DNA from: JANPBY01 sp963851405
Lineage (GTDB): Bacteria; Actinomycetota; Actinomycetes; DATJPE01
NCBI GenBank assembly: GCA_963851405.1
Contig: CAWKPB010000005.1
Coordinates: 248,001-312,000 of the forward strand
Direction of reading: 5' to 3'
DNA length: 64,000 bases
A program made the translations under genes and the position numbers. Below are positions 26,730 through 36,538 of this stretch, one piece after another (within the stretch, counting starts at the first letter, position 1; every line of letters begins with the position of its first letter). The notes below the pieces were generated by a model, which saw only the letters and a program-made list of their open reading frames with translations, was not told the origin of the DNA and searched no databases.

Positions 26730-28800
26730 TCAAGAGCGGAGGACAGCATCGACGATCGTCACGCCGGCCTCGGGACCGGATCCAACCAGCACCGGGTTCA
26801 GTTCGATGAGGTCAAGTCCCTCGGCGAGCAAGAGCTCACCCACGGCGACGGCTAGTCGGGCGAGCGCGGCCATTCCGTACGGCGTCCCGCCGCGGGCGCC
26901 CAGCAGCACGGGGGCGGCGCGAAGTCGCCCAAGCGCCGCCAGTACGGCGGGCTGGTCGGCCGGGAGCGGAATCAGGGCGACGTCGTCGAGGGTCTCGGCC
27001 CACATTCCACCCAACCCGAGGACCAGGACGGGTACGACTCCACCGCGATGGGCTGACACCACGATCTCCAGGCCCGGGTCCGCCATCTGCTCGACCAGGA
27101 CCCGCGCCCCGTGGGGCGCCGCAGCCAGGACGGCAGCTGCGGCCTCGCGGATGGCCTCCGGCTCGGTGAGACCAAGGACGACGGCCCCGATGTCGCTCTT
27201 GTGCAGCAGGTCCGGGTGGTCAGCCTTCACGGCCACGGCCGATCCTAGGTTCAGCGCGGCGGCAGCTGCATCCTCGGGGGTGTCCACAACCTCGCCCCTG
27301 GGTACGGGCAGCCCCGCTGAAGCGAGAAGGGCCTTGCCGCGCGACTCCGACCACGCGCCCGAGCCCGCTGTTCCAGTCCGGGGTCCGGACGCCTTGGCGA
27401 TGGCGCGCAGCCGATCCCCATGCCCCGGTCGCTCAAGGACCACAGCGTGGGCCGCCAGCAGTCCGGTCCGCAGGCCCCCGAGTGCTCCTTCGAGGTCCGG
27501 GCGGTGCTCGGGGAGCGTCGAGGCGACGAGCACGGGGACGCCGGCGGCGTTCGCCCCACGCACATCGCCCTCCAAGGTGTCTCGCCACTCCACCGCGGCA
27601 TCTTCGGGGAGCTCGATCGGTTGGTCTTGGACGGCGAGAACGACGCCGACCCTGGGATCGCTGGCCAGCACGCTCACGATCTCCGCAACCGCTTCGGTGT
27701 CGCCGAAGACGGTGTTGGTGTGATCGAGCGGGTTCACGACCGAAGCCGTCGACGGGAGGACTTCGCGTAGTCGGGCGCGGGTCGCAGCAGTGAGGGGAGC
27801 CAGCGGGATGCCCATTTCTTCGGCCAGATCAGCGGCCATCGTGCAGTCGCCGCCCGAACAGGTGACGATGGCCAAGGCATCGGCTCCGGGGCGCCGCGGT
27901 GGGGTCGGACGGTCCAGGGCCGAGGCCACGCCGACCAGTTCTGCGAGGTCCGCGACGACGATGGCTCCGGCTTCCTTCATGAGCGCTCGGAACACGCGGT
28001 CGTCTCCAGCGAGGGCCGCAGTGTGTGCCGTGCCAGCGTCACGGCCGGCGACCGAACGGCCACCCTTGAGCACGACCACGCGCTTTCCCGCGTCAAGGCA
28101 GCCCGCGAGGGCGTTGGCCAAGCGTGGTCCGTCGCCGTCAGCTTCCAGGTAGAGCGCGACGACACGCACGTCGTCGACGCTCACGAAATGCTGGAGCAGG
28201 GCAGCTGCGTCAACCACCGCCTGGTTGCCGCCGGACACCACGGTGTGAAAACCCGGGCCGCTAGACAAAGCCAGCGCGTTGACCCCGAGATTGCCGCTTT
28301 GGGTGATGAATGCGATGCCGCCTGGGTCGTGCAGCGTGACCGCATCCCCCCACATGGGGGCCTTGGCATGTACGGCGACGATGCCGTTGCCGTTGGGGCC
28401 GACGAGGGGGATTTCATGACGGTGTGCGGCGGCGATCAACTCCTCTTGGAGGGTGACGCCCCGCTCGTCTCCGGACGCTTCGGCGAACCCCGCGGCATAG
28501 ACGACGCAGCCGCCAGCCCCGAGTCGGCCGGCCTCGTCCACCAAGGCGGGTACGCCAGGCGCGGGGGTGGCGAGCACGACTGCATCGGGCGAGGCGCCCA
28601 GCGCTGCCACGGCGTCTTGCAGAGTGGGAGCACACGGCACGCCGTGCGCCGAACTGCGCGTTGGGTTGACCCCGATCAGGGCGCCGTCGAAGTCCGCGTT
28701 GACAAGATTGAGAACGGTCTGGCCACCGTAGGAGGCGCGTCCGTTCGGTCGCTCCGACAACGACGATCGAGCGTGGCGCGAGTAGTCGATTCAGGTCCAT
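26730..28800 (-). CDS. NDP-forming acyl-CoA synthetase (acetate-CoA ligase family), frame broken near its N-terminus
   Basis: About 690 residues of the single-chain ADP-forming acyl-CoA synthetase type: CoA-binding domain, succinyl-CoA-ligase-like domain with the phosphohistidine in GTAHTAALAG, and a C-terminal ATP-grasp domain (VAVKADHPDLLHKSDIG, LIELNPVLVG). The true N-terminus, MDLNRLLAPRSIVVVGA, is in another frame from ATG 28800. The main frame resumes at SERPNGRASYGG near 28757. An 8-bp loss between two TCGG copies would explain both. If TTG 28760 were the start, the first strand and glycine loop of the CoA fold would be missing. Acyl substrate unknown; the adjacent acyl-CoA dehydrogenase suggests a shared catabolic pathway. 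Confidence 0.85.
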
Positions 28801-28820
28801 GGACGGGGCGAAAGTCCGGA

Positions 28821-30005
28821 CTAGGTGAGCATCGTTGTGACGCCGCGCTTCTCGAGCGAGCGGGCCACGATCAGGCGTTGGATCTCCGAGGAACCTTCCC
28901 AGATGCGGTCGACGCGAAGCTCGCGCCAGTACCGCTCAGCGGCCGTCGTCCGCATGTAGCCACGGCCACCGAAGACCTGGACCGCGCGGTCCGCGCACCG
29001 GTAGGCAGCCTCGGAGCAGAACAACTTGGCCATCGACGCTTTTCCGTGAACGAGTTTGGCGTCGGCTCCGGCGTCGGCCAGGCGCGCAACCTCCAGGGCA
29101 AGAAGTCGGCCGGCGGCCGCTTCGGTGGCTGAGTCCGCGAGCGGGAAGGAGACTCCCTGGTGGTCGAAGAGCCGCGATCCGCCTTGCTCCCGGGACACGG
29201 CCCAGTCGACGGCCTCGCTGAGCAGCCGCTGCATGGCGCCGCCGCAGCGGGCCGCAATGCCGAGCCGCTCCTCGACGAACCACGAACGCTGCAGATCATC
29301 TCCCGCCCCGACGGCTCCGATGACATCGCCGTCGTCCACGCGGACGTCGGTGAACGCCAGGGTGGGGTGCCCATGGGGGTAGTTATGCGTGAAAACGGGC
29401 TGGTCCACGACGGAGATGCCGGCTGCGTCTGCTGGCACTGCGAACAAGGTCGGCAGCCGCGGACCATCCGGGCCTTCCGGGAGCGCCCAGGCGTTCACCA
29501 CGATGACATCGGCGACGTCGCCGAAGGTCACGAACCACTTCTCCCCGTTGAGGGACCAGCCTCCGTCGACCCGGGTGGCCGTGGACAGCATCATGCTTGG
29601 GTCCGAGCCGGCCCCGGCTTCAGTCACGGCATAGGCGTCGTGCAGTTCGCCGCGCAGGGCGGGGCGCAGCCAACGGTCTTTCAGTTCAGGGCTGGCCGCT
29701 CGCCAGACGTTGTAGGCGTTGGGGACATACCAACTCACCGCGTTGGTGGTCCGCCCGAAGGCCTCCTCGACGAGAAACCACTCCAGGTGACTCCACGAGT
29801 TGCCGCCGTCCTCCCGGCGGTGGAGACCGCCCTGAAGCCCGGCTTCAAGAGCTGCCGCGCGGATCCGCGCGGCGCTGTCCGCCGAGATCGGCCCACCCGC
29901 GAGCTCGGACTCGAGCTCGATGGGAACGATGACTTGTTCGGCAAATGCCGTCGCTCGGTCAGCGAGCGCCCGTTGCTCGGCGCTGAGCTGGGTGAATGCG
30001 TCCAC
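28821..30005 (-). CDS. Acyl-CoA dehydrogenase
   Basis: FAD enzyme introducing a 2,3-double bond into an acyl-CoA. 394 residues from GTG 30005, which has GGAGG 4 bases upstream. Motifs: AYAVTEAGAGSDPS (FAD/substrate loop), WSLNGEKWFVTFGDVADVI, and the catalytic Glu in RIWEGSSEIQRLIVARSL. The segment GGRGYMRTT is typical of the family. It starts 49 bp from the palindromic operator shared with the divergent TetR gene, so it is a probable regulon member. The acyl-CoA synthetase gene follows 20 bp downstream. Confidence 0.93.
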   Translation of the reverse strand: MDAFTQLSAEQRALADRATAFAEQVIVPIELESELAGGPISADSAARIRAAALEAGLQGGLHRREDGGNSWSHLEWFLVEEAFGRTTNAVSWYVPNAYNVWRAASPELKDRWLRPALRGELHDAYAVTEAGAGSDPSMMLSTATRVDGGWSLNGEKWFVTFGDVADVIVVNAWALPEGPDGPRLPTLFAVPADAAGISVVDQPVFTHNYPHGHPTLAFTDVRVDDGDVIGAVGAGDDLQRSWFVEERLGIAARCGGAMQRLLSEAVDWAVSREQGGSRLFDHQGVSFPLADSATEAAAGRLLALEVARLADAGADAKLVHGKASMAKLFCSEAAYRCADRAVQVFGGRGYMRTTAAERYWRELRVDRIWEGSSEIQRLIVARSLEKRGVTTMLT

Positions 30006-30053
30006 AACCCCTCCAGCGGCGCGCAATCGTTGTGGTTCGACGCCGCGGGGGTA

Positions 30054-30073
30054 TCCTGAACGCTCGTTCAGGA
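30054..30073. promoter_or_regulatory. TetR operator (site 2), between acyl-CoA dehydrogenase and tetR
   Basis: TCCTGAACGCTCGTTCAGGA is a perfect 9-bp inverted repeat around a CT centre, in the divergent intergenic region. Nearly the same sequence recurs at 30751 and, in its core, at 9316. The position suits autorepression of tetR and repression of the dehydrogenase operon. Confidence 0.75.
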
Positions 30074-30117
30074 CTGAGTCAAGCCGACGCACGGCCAACC
30101 GCGGGTCAGGAGGTCAC

Positions 30118-30717
30118 ATGGCCATCGCCACCAAGGACCCCGAATTGCGCCGCCGGCGCATCCTGGCCGCAGTGGTCGAGGTGCTACGAGAGCGCGGCTA
30201 CGCCGGGACGCGCGTCGCGGACATCGCTGAGGCAGCGGGCACCTCGTCCGGTTTGGTGCTCTACCACTTCTCCTCTCTCGCGGGCGCGTTGGCCGAGGCT
30301 CTGACGACCCTCGAGGACGCCTTCTATGACGATCTCGAGCGTGATCTCGCCGCGACAGACGGACCGGTCGAGAAGCTTCGCCACATCGCCGAGCTTGGTG
30401 CCGGTTCGGGACCCGCCGTGGGCGACTGGACGCTGTGGCTGGAGCTCTGGGTTCGCGCGCTGCGTGATCCGTCGGCGCGCGCGGCACGTGAGCAGCTCGA
30501 CCGACGGTGGCGTCAGTGCCTGCGCGAGGTCATTGATGAGGGTGCCGCCAGCGGCGTGTTTCTCACGAGCGAGCCGGCCGAGGCGACGGTGCGGCTGGCC
30601 TGTTTGATGGATGGTCTAGCGATTCAGCTCGCGCTGGAAGATGTAGGGATGGGCCCGGACCGGATGCGCCGGCTCTGGCTGTCGTCGGCGGCTCTGGAGT
30701 TGCACGCCGAGTTGTGA
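30118..30717 (+). CDS. TetR/AcrR-family transcriptional regulator
   Basis: 199 residues. N-terminal HTH: LRRRRILAAVVEVLRERGYAGTRVADIAEAAGTSSGLVLYHFSSLAGALAEAL. The C-terminal domain, with WTLWLELWVRALRDP and LACLMDGLAIQLALEDVG, resembles the BetI/TetR_C_6 group, often linked to amine or betaine metabolism. AGGAGGT 4-5 bases before ATG 30118 is a near-perfect ribosome site. Operators lie on both sides of the gene, so self-regulation and control of the aminotransferase operon are likely. Inducer unknown; an amine, aldehyde or acyl-CoA would fit. Confidence 0.92.
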   Translation: MAIATKDPELRRRRILAAVVEVLRERGYAGTRVADIAEAAGTSSGLVLYHFSSLAGALAEALTTLEDAFYDDLERDLAATDGPVEKLRHIAELGAGSGPAVGDWTLWLELWVRALRDPSARAAREQLDRRWRQCLREVIDEGAASGVFLTSEPAEATVRLACLMDGLAIQLALEDVGMGPDRMRRLWLSSAALELHAEL

Positions 30718-30750
30718 GCCGTCCCCGCGCGGTACCCTCGATCTCACACT

Positions 30751-30770
30751 TCCTGAATGACCGTTCAGGA
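30751..30770. promoter_or_regulatory. TetR operator (site 3), upstream of the aminotransferase
   Basis: TCCTGAATGACCGTTCAGGA matches site 2 in 17 of 20 positions, with the same half-sites TCCTGAAYG and CGTTCAGGA. It lies 22 bp before ATG 30793, where a bound repressor would block initiation. It also argues against the in-frame ATG 30757 inside it as the true start. Confidence 0.73.
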
Positions 30771-30792
30771 TGCTCAACGACTGGAGCCAGGC

Positions 30793-32244
30793 ATGACCGC
30801 GAGCACGTCCATCGAGTTGGACGGGGCGCTCACGCCCGTCCGGCGGGCCGAGGTACAGCGTGAAGTGCGTGACCACATGCTGCTGCACTTCACCGACTGG
30901 GACCTCTACCAGGACCAGGACGTGCCGGTGTACGTCCGCGGCGACGGCTGTTACGTCATCGATCACGACGGAACGCGGGTCATCGACGGGCTGTCCGGGC
31001 TCTACTGCACCAACCTGGGCCACTCCTACGGTGCCGAGATCGGTGCTGCGGGCGCTGCGCAACTCGCTGAGTTGGTCTTCACCCCCTCCTGGTATGTCAC
31101 GCACCCCTCGGCCGCTGACCTGTCGGCTCGACTGGCCCAGAAGGCCGCGCCGCTCGGACTGAACCGGGTCTTCCTGACCAGCGGCGGAGGCGAAGCTGTC
31201 GAGAGCGCGTGGAAGCTGGCTCGCCAATGGCACGCGGCCAACGGGCAGCCTCAGCGCCGCAAGGCGATCTCACGCCGCGTCGCCTATCACGGCACGCACC
31301 TTGGGGCGTTGTCCTTCACCGGCATCCCGGAGACCCGCTGGCCCTTCGAGCCGCTCGCAGTGCCCACGCGTTTCGTCAGCAACACCAACGCCTACCGGCA
31401 TCCGCAGGGGGGCGATGAGGCCGGTTTCACGAAGGCTCTCCTTGCCGAGGTCGAGGACGTGATCGAGTTCGAAGGGCCGGACCAGATCGCGATGCTCATC
31501 GCGGAGCCCGTACAGAACTCCGGCGGTTGTTTCACGCCGCCGGCTGGATACTGGCCAGGGTTGCGGGCGCTGTGCGACAAATACGGAATCCTCCTGGTGG
31601 CCGATGAGGTCATCACGGCGTTTGGTCGGGTCGGCGAGTGGTTCGGGTCGACCCGGTACGGGGCCCGTCCGGACCTGCTCACCTTTGCCAAGGGAGCGAC
31701 CGCGGGGCACGCGCCTCTCGGCGGCGTGCTCGTGAATGACCGCGTCGCTGCCCCGTTCGTGTCCGGCACGATGTACATGCACGGCCTGACCTACGGCGGG
31801 CACCCGTTGGCCACGGCGATCGCGGGAGCGGCGCTGGACGTCTACGAGCGCGAGGGCGTCGTGGAGAACGTGCGCGCCAACGAGGGGTTCTTCGAGAAGC
31901 GACTCCGCGAACTCGATCGGATTCCGCTGGTGGGCGATGTGCGCGGCGCCGGCTATTTCTGGGCGGTCGAACTGGTCAAGGATCGTGAAACCCGAGAAAC
32001 CTTTGAGGGTGAGGAAGCGGACTGGCTGCTGCGCCAGGTGCTCTCGGAGCGGATGGGGGCCCTGGGCCTGTTGTGTCGCCTCGACGATCGCGGGGATCCC
32101 GTCATCCAGCTATCACCGCCCTTGGTCGCAGACCACGCGTTGTTGGACCGCATCGTGGACATCATTGGTGAGGCCCTGGAGTACGCATCCGACCAGTGGG
32201 ATGGTCGCGGGACAACCGCGCGCCAGGAGAGGGTCTCGGCTTGA
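30793..32244 (+). CDS. Class III (omega) aminotransferase, PLP-dependent
   Basis: 483 residues, similar to putrescine/beta-alanine:pyruvate transaminases. PLP site: SGGGEAVESAWKLARQWH (phosphate loop), LLVADEVITAFGRVGEWFG (Asp to pyridine N), Schiff-base Lys in LTFAKGATAGHAPLGG. ATG 30793 is chosen because GGAG lies 6 bases upstream and the upstream ATG falls in the operator. It is translationally coupled to the amine oxidase gene (TTGA overlap). Expected reaction: amine or omega-amino acid + pyruvate to aldehyde + alanine. Substrate inferred only by context. Confidence 0.9.
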   Translation: MTASTSIELDGALTPVRRAEVQREVRDHMLLHFTDWDLYQDQDVPVYVRGDGCYVIDHDGTRVIDGLSGLYCTNLGHSYGAEIGAAGAAQLAELVFTPSWYVTHPSAADLSARLAQKAAPLGLNRVFLTSGGGEAVESAWKLARQWHAANGQPQRRKAISRRVAYHGTHLGALSFTGIPETRWPFEPLAVPTRFVSNTNAYRHPQGGDEAGFTKALLAEVEDVIEFEGPDQIAMLIAEPVQNSGGCFTPPAGYWPGLRALCDKYGILLVADEVITAFGRVGEWFGSTRYGARPDLLTFAKGATAGHAPLGGVLVNDRVAAPFVSGTMYMHGLTYGGHPLATAIAGAALDVYEREGVVENVRANEGFFEKRLRELDRIPLVGDVRGAGYFWAVELVKDRETRETFEGEEADWLLRQVLSERMGALGLLCRLDDRGDPVIQLSPPLVADHALLDRIVDIIGEALEYASDQWDGRGTTARQERVSA

Positions 32245-33557
32245 CGCTTCGCAGTGACGTGATCGTCGTCGGGGCTGGGCTGGCTGGGCTGTCCTGCGCC
32301 CGCGACCTGGCTGCCGCTCGGGTCGATGTCTGCGTGTTGGACGGGCGTGAGCGAACGGGCGGTCGCGTTGAGCAGCAGCCGCTGGCTGATGGGCGTCTCG
32401 TTCAGTTGGGCGGTGACGTGGTGGGGCCTGGCGCCACGGCGTACGCAAGGCTCGTCGGCGAACTGGGACTGAGCCTCGAACCCTCCTTCGCGCACCTCCC
32501 CGGGGAGGCCACCTGGGTGCTGCGTGAGGGCCAACTGGTCGGCGATGACGTGCCATGGTTCACCGAAGCCGATCGCCGGGCGTACAAGGTTGCGGAGGCG
32601 GCCTTCGCCACGCTCGCTGAAACCGTTGACCCGGCAGATCCGTGGTCGCATCCGGAGGCGGAACGTCTGGACCAGCTGAGTCTCGGCGACTTCCTGCGTG
32701 CTGAGGGAGCCACCCCTGCAGTCGTGCGCCGCCGGGAACTCGTGGCCCTGGCTCAAGCCAACGAATCAGTCGAGCGGACCTCGCTGCTGGCCGAGCTGCG
32801 CAAAGAGATTGCCGTGGGCAGCACGTCCTTTTCGTCGTCGGCAACCTGGGAGTGTCTGCGCGTCGTCGAGGGTTCGGCGACGGTAGCCCAGCGGATGGCC
32901 GAGGAGCTCGGCTGGCGGATCCGGCTTGGTGCTGTCGTGCGACGCATCGACGTCGCCCCCGAGGGCTGCACCGTGTGGTTGACGACAGGTGAGCGGTTGG
33001 AAGCAGACGCAGTGGTCAGCGCCCTGCCGGTTGGTCCGTTGAGTCAGGTGCGCCTGGACGGCGTACCGCCCGCTCGACTCGCGTCGTTGGAGCGCCAGCA
33101 CCAGACGCGTTCGGCCCATGCGGTGTTCGTGTATCCCGTTCCCTACTGGGAGCAGCAGGGGCAGAACGGCACTGCGTTTTTCGAGGAGGACCTGCTCGCA
33201 GGCACTCGCTCGCAACAGTCGGGGGTGCTCTCCGCGAGCGTTCCGCCTGATCGTGTGGCCACCTTCGACGCCGCAGCCACCGATTTGGTCGAAGCGCAGC
33301 TGGTTGCGCAGATGAGCAAGACCTTCGGAGCGGCCGGTGGAGACCCGACCCAGGTCTTTGTCCGTCGCTGGCACAGCGACCCCATGGCCCAGGGGGTGTT
33401 CACCGCGTGGCGCCCCGGCGATGTGATGGCCGTTGGTCCCTTGCATGGCACTCACGCCCCACCGTTCTATGTGTGTGGCGCCGACCAGTGGGTCAGCGGT
33501 TCGATGGAAGGGGCCGTGCGTACCGGTCGGGCGACAGCGGCTGCCGTGATCCGGTAG
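32241..33557 (+). CDS. FAD-dependent amine oxidase (flavin monoamine oxidase family)
   Basis: 438 residues. FAD dinucleotide motif VIVVGAGLAGLSCARDL, then ERTGGRVEQQ (GGR motif) and LVQLGGDVVGPG. C-terminal FAD block VCGADQWVSGSMEGAVRTGR. No Cys aligns with the covalent-FAD site of mitochondrial MAO. Start TTG 32241 has AGGAGAGGG about 7 bases upstream and shares TTGA with the aminotransferase stop. Oxidising an amine to an aldehyde beside an aminotransferase suggests two routes for the same class of amines (polyamine or aromatic amine). Confidence 0.88.
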   Translation: MTLRSDVIVVGAGLAGLSCARDLAAARVDVCVLDGRERTGGRVEQQPLADGRLVQLGGDVVGPGATAYARLVGELGLSLEPSFAHLPGEATWVLREGQLVGDDVPWFTEADRRAYKVAEAAFATLAETVDPADPWSHPEAERLDQLSLGDFLRAEGATPAVVRRRELVALAQANESVERTSLLAELRKEIAVGSTSFSSSATWECLRVVEGSATVAQRMAEELGWRIRLGAVVRRIDVAPEGCTVWLTTGERLEADAVVSALPVGPLSQVRLDGVPPARLASLERQHQTRSAHAVFVYPVPYWEQQGQNGTAFFEEDLLAGTRSQQSGVLSASVPPDRVATFDAAATDLVEAQLVAQMSKTFGAAGGDPTQVFVRRWHSDPMAQGVFTAWRPGDVMAVGPLHGTHAPPFYVCGADQWVSGSMEGAVRTGRATAAAVIR

Positions 33558-33634
33558 ACGCGTCACGGACCGACCGGCGTGACCGACTGACGCGAGCCGA
33601 AGCCTGCGTGGCGACGGCGATAGAGTCAGGTTTC

Positions 33635-35233
33635 GTGCCCGATCCCACGAGCCAGCAGCGCCTCACCGAGTCCGGCAGGCCCATCGATGCGGTGTACGGG
33701 CCGCAGGCCCTCGCGGGTTGGGACCCGGACACCCAGTTGGGACAACCGGGCCAATTCCCATTCACCCGCGGCGTCTATCCGACCATGTACACGGGTCGTC
33801 CGTGGACGATGCGGCAATACGCCGGATTCGGCACGGCGGCGGAGTCCAACGAGCGATACAAGCAGTTGCTGGCCGCGGGAACGACCGGTCTCTCCGTGGC
33901 CTTCGACTTGCCTACTCAGATGGGGTACGACTCCGACGCACAGCTCGCCCACGGGGAGGTCGGGAAGGTCGGCGTGGCCATCGATTCGATCGAGGACATG
34001 CGGACGTTGTTCGGAGGCATCCCGTTGGACCGCGTCTCGACCTCGATGACCATCAATGCCCCGGCGGCCGTACTGCTCCTGCTCTACCAGTTGGTCGGAG
34101 CCGAGCAAGGCGTCGCGGGCGGGGCGCTCAACGGCACCATCCAAAACGACGTACTCAAGGAGTACATCGCTCGCGGCACGTACATCTTTCCTCCGCAGGC
34201 TTCGCTGCGCCTCGTGACCGACATCTTCAGCTACTGCCGATCGGAGATCCCTCGGTGGAACACGATTTCCATCTCGGGCTATCACATGGCCGAGGCTGGG
34301 GCGACGCCCGCGCAGGAGATCGCCTTCACCTTGGCGAACGGCATCGAATACGTCCGGGCTGCAGTCCGGTCCGGGCAGGACGTGGACGAGTTCGCCCCTC
34401 GGCTCGCCTTCTTCTTCGTGGCTCGTACGACGCTGCTGGAGGAGGTGGCCAAGTTCCGCGCCGCGCGTCGTATCTGGGCCCACGTCATGCGCGAGGAGTT
34501 CGGAGCCACTAACCCGAAGTCGCTTCAGTTGCGGTTTCACACCCAGACCGCGGGTGTCCAACTCACGGCGCAGCAGCCGGAGGTCAACCTGGTCCGGGTG
34601 GCTGTGCAGGGCTTGGCGGCCGTCCTTGGCGGCACCCAGTCGCTGCATACCAACTCCTTTGACGAGGCCATCGCTTTGCCCACGGAAAAATCGGCCCGTC
34701 TCGCGCTGCGCACTCAACAGGTGCTGGCCTTCGAGACCGACGTCACAGCGACCGTTGATCCGTTTGCCGGGTCGTACGTGGTCGAGTCCCTGACCGACGA
34801 CCTCGAAGCGGCAGCACGAGCCCTCATGGAACGGGTCGAGGACCACGGAGGGGCCGTGGCGGCCATCGAGCAGGGGTTCCAAAAGAGTGAGATCGAGGAC
34901 TCCGCCTACGCGGTGACCCGCCAGGTGGACGCCGGGGAGCGCGTGGTGGTCGGGGTCAATCGGTTCGCGCTCGACGCCGAGGAGCCGTACACGCCGCTGC
35001 GCGTCGATCCCAGCATCGAGGAGCAGCAGGCGAAGCGACTGGAGGTCTTGCGTGCGGGGCGGGACGCGGCGGCCGTCACCCGCGGTCTCGATGCCCTCAG
35101 ACGCGCGGCCGAGGGCTCGGACAATTGCCTCCCACCCATGCGGGAGGCGCTCGCCGCATCAGCGACGGGCGGTGAGGTGTGCGACGCCCTTCGCGAGATC
35201 TGGGGCACGTACACCCCGGCCGACGCCTTCTAG
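33635..35233 (+). CDS. Methylmalonyl-CoA mutase, large catalytic subunit without B12 domain
   Basis: 532 residues covering only the substrate-binding TIM barrel. The B12 domain of one-chain mutases is absent and must come from a separate subunit, plausibly the one at 6800. Specificity residues are those of true methylmalonyl-CoA mutase: Tyr52 in YPTMYTG and Arg180 in EYIARGTYIFPP. In isobutyryl-CoA mutase these are Phe and Gln. Catalytic His in SISGYHMAEAG. GTG 33635 is the likely start; GTG 33608 is possible. Role: (R)-methylmalonyl-CoA to succinyl-CoA, linking propionyl-CoA to the TCA cycle. Confidence 0.92.
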   Translation: MPDPTSQQRLTESGRPIDAVYGPQALAGWDPDTQLGQPGQFPFTRGVYPTMYTGRPWTMRQYAGFGTAAESNERYKQLLAAGTTGLSVAFDLPTQMGYDSDAQLAHGEVGKVGVAIDSIEDMRTLFGGIPLDRVSTSMTINAPAAVLLLLYQLVGAEQGVAGGALNGTIQNDVLKEYIARGTYIFPPQASLRLVTDIFSYCRSEIPRWNTISISGYHMAEAGATPAQEIAFTLANGIEYVRAAVRSGQDVDEFAPRLAFFFVARTTLLEEVAKFRAARRIWAHVMREEFGATNPKSLQLRFHTQTAGVQLTAQQPEVNLVRVAVQGLAAVLGGTQSLHTNSFDEAIALPTEKSARLALRTQQVLAFETDVTATVDPFAGSYVVESLTDDLEAAARALMERVEDHGGAVAAIEQGFQKSEIEDSAYAVTRQVDAGERVVVGVNRFALDAEEPYTPLRVDPSIEEQQAKRLEVLRAGRDAAAVTRGLDALRRAAEGSDNCLPPMREALAASATGGEVCDALREIWGTYTPADAF

Positions 35234-35369
35234 GCGGCCCAATCCTCCAATTCGGTAACGACTTGGATCCCAGACCAGGGGTTGGGGCTTTCCCTCCCTA
35301 CGGCCCACTAGGGTGACGACCGAACGCGCCGGCACCCTCGCCTGGGCGCGACACGGAAGGAGAAAGCCC

Positions 35370-36428
35370 TTGCGCAGGGTGGTCAAAATCGCGGCCGCGA
35401 CGTCAGTCCTGGCCCTCACTCTTGCTGCGTGTAGCAGCACCGCCAGCACGGGAACATCGGACAGTGCGTCCCCCGCTGGCTCCACCACGACGATCAAGGT
35501 CGGGCTCGCCTACGACGTAGGTGGCCGCGGCGACCAGTCGTTCAACGACTCGGCTGCCGCTGGTCTTGACGCCTCGGTCACCGAATACCCCGGACTCACC
35601 GTCAAGGAGCTGTCAGCAGCGCCGCAGGGTGAGACCGATGCAACGCGCGAAGAGCGTCTTACCCAGCTCGCCGAGGCCGGTTACAACCCGATCATCGCGA
35701 TCGGTTTCGCCTACGGCATCGCCCTCGCTGCAGGTAGCACCTGAGTTCCCGGATGTGAGCTTCGCGATCGTCGATGACGCTTCCCTGTCCGACGCCCCCA
35801 ACGTCGCCAGCTTGGTCTTCGCCGAGGAGCAGGGTTCGTTCCTGGTCGGCGCGGTGGCCGGTCAGGCCACCAAGTCCAACTCCGTCGGCTTCATCGGCGG
35901 CGTGAATGTGCCGCTGATCCAGAAGTTTGAGGCCGGATTCACCGAGGGCGTCAAGGCTGTCAACCCGGACACGAAGGTGAAGGTCAAGTACCTCACCGAG
36001 CCCCCGGACTTCTCCGGTTTCGGTGACCCGGCGAAGGGCCAGACGCAGCCCAGGGCATGTACGACAACGGCGTTGACATCATCTTCGCCGCCGCGGGCGG
36101 ATCCGGTGCCGGCGTTTTCGCCGCTGCGAAGCCGGGAAGCACGTGGGCGATCGGTGTCGACTCCGATCAGTACAAGCAGCCGGCCCTGAACGACATCAAG
36201 GACGTCATCTTGACCTCGATGCTCAAGCGCGTCGACGTTGCGGTCAAGGACATGATCGCGTCCGGTGTCGCGGGCACGTGCCTCACCGGAGTCCAGGTCT
36301 TCGACCTGGCCAAGGGTGGCGTCGCGTACTCGAAGTCCAACCCGGCCGTCCAGCCGTTCGAAGAAGAGACCGACGCGCTCGAGGCGAAGATCATCGCCGG
36401 CGAGATCACGGTGTCGGACACCCTGTAA
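35370..36428 (+). CDS. BMP-family nucleoside-binding lipoprotein (frameshifted)
   Basis: Extracellular solute-binding lipoprotein of the BmpA/RnsB type. Start TTG 35370 has GAAGGAG about 7 bases upstream. Lipobox LALTLAACSS. Core blocks: VGLAYDVGGRGDQSFNDSAAAGL, PIIAIGFAYG, VASLVFAEEQGSFLVGAVAG, VGFIGGVNVPLIQKFEAGF, GVDIIFAAAGGSGAGVF, WAIGVDSDQY. Two frame breaks: an extra base near 35733 and a missing G near 36045. It heads a transporter operon ending in salvage enzymes, so nucleosides are the likely ligand. Confidence 0.88.
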
Positions 36429-36538
36429 GGCAGCACGGGCCGGCTTGACCGGTCGGCCACCGGGCCCGGTTCGCGCGCGATAGCGTGCGGATCGGGCCCG
36501 TGGTGTTCGGCCCACCCCTCGAGCGGAGGAGTTACACC

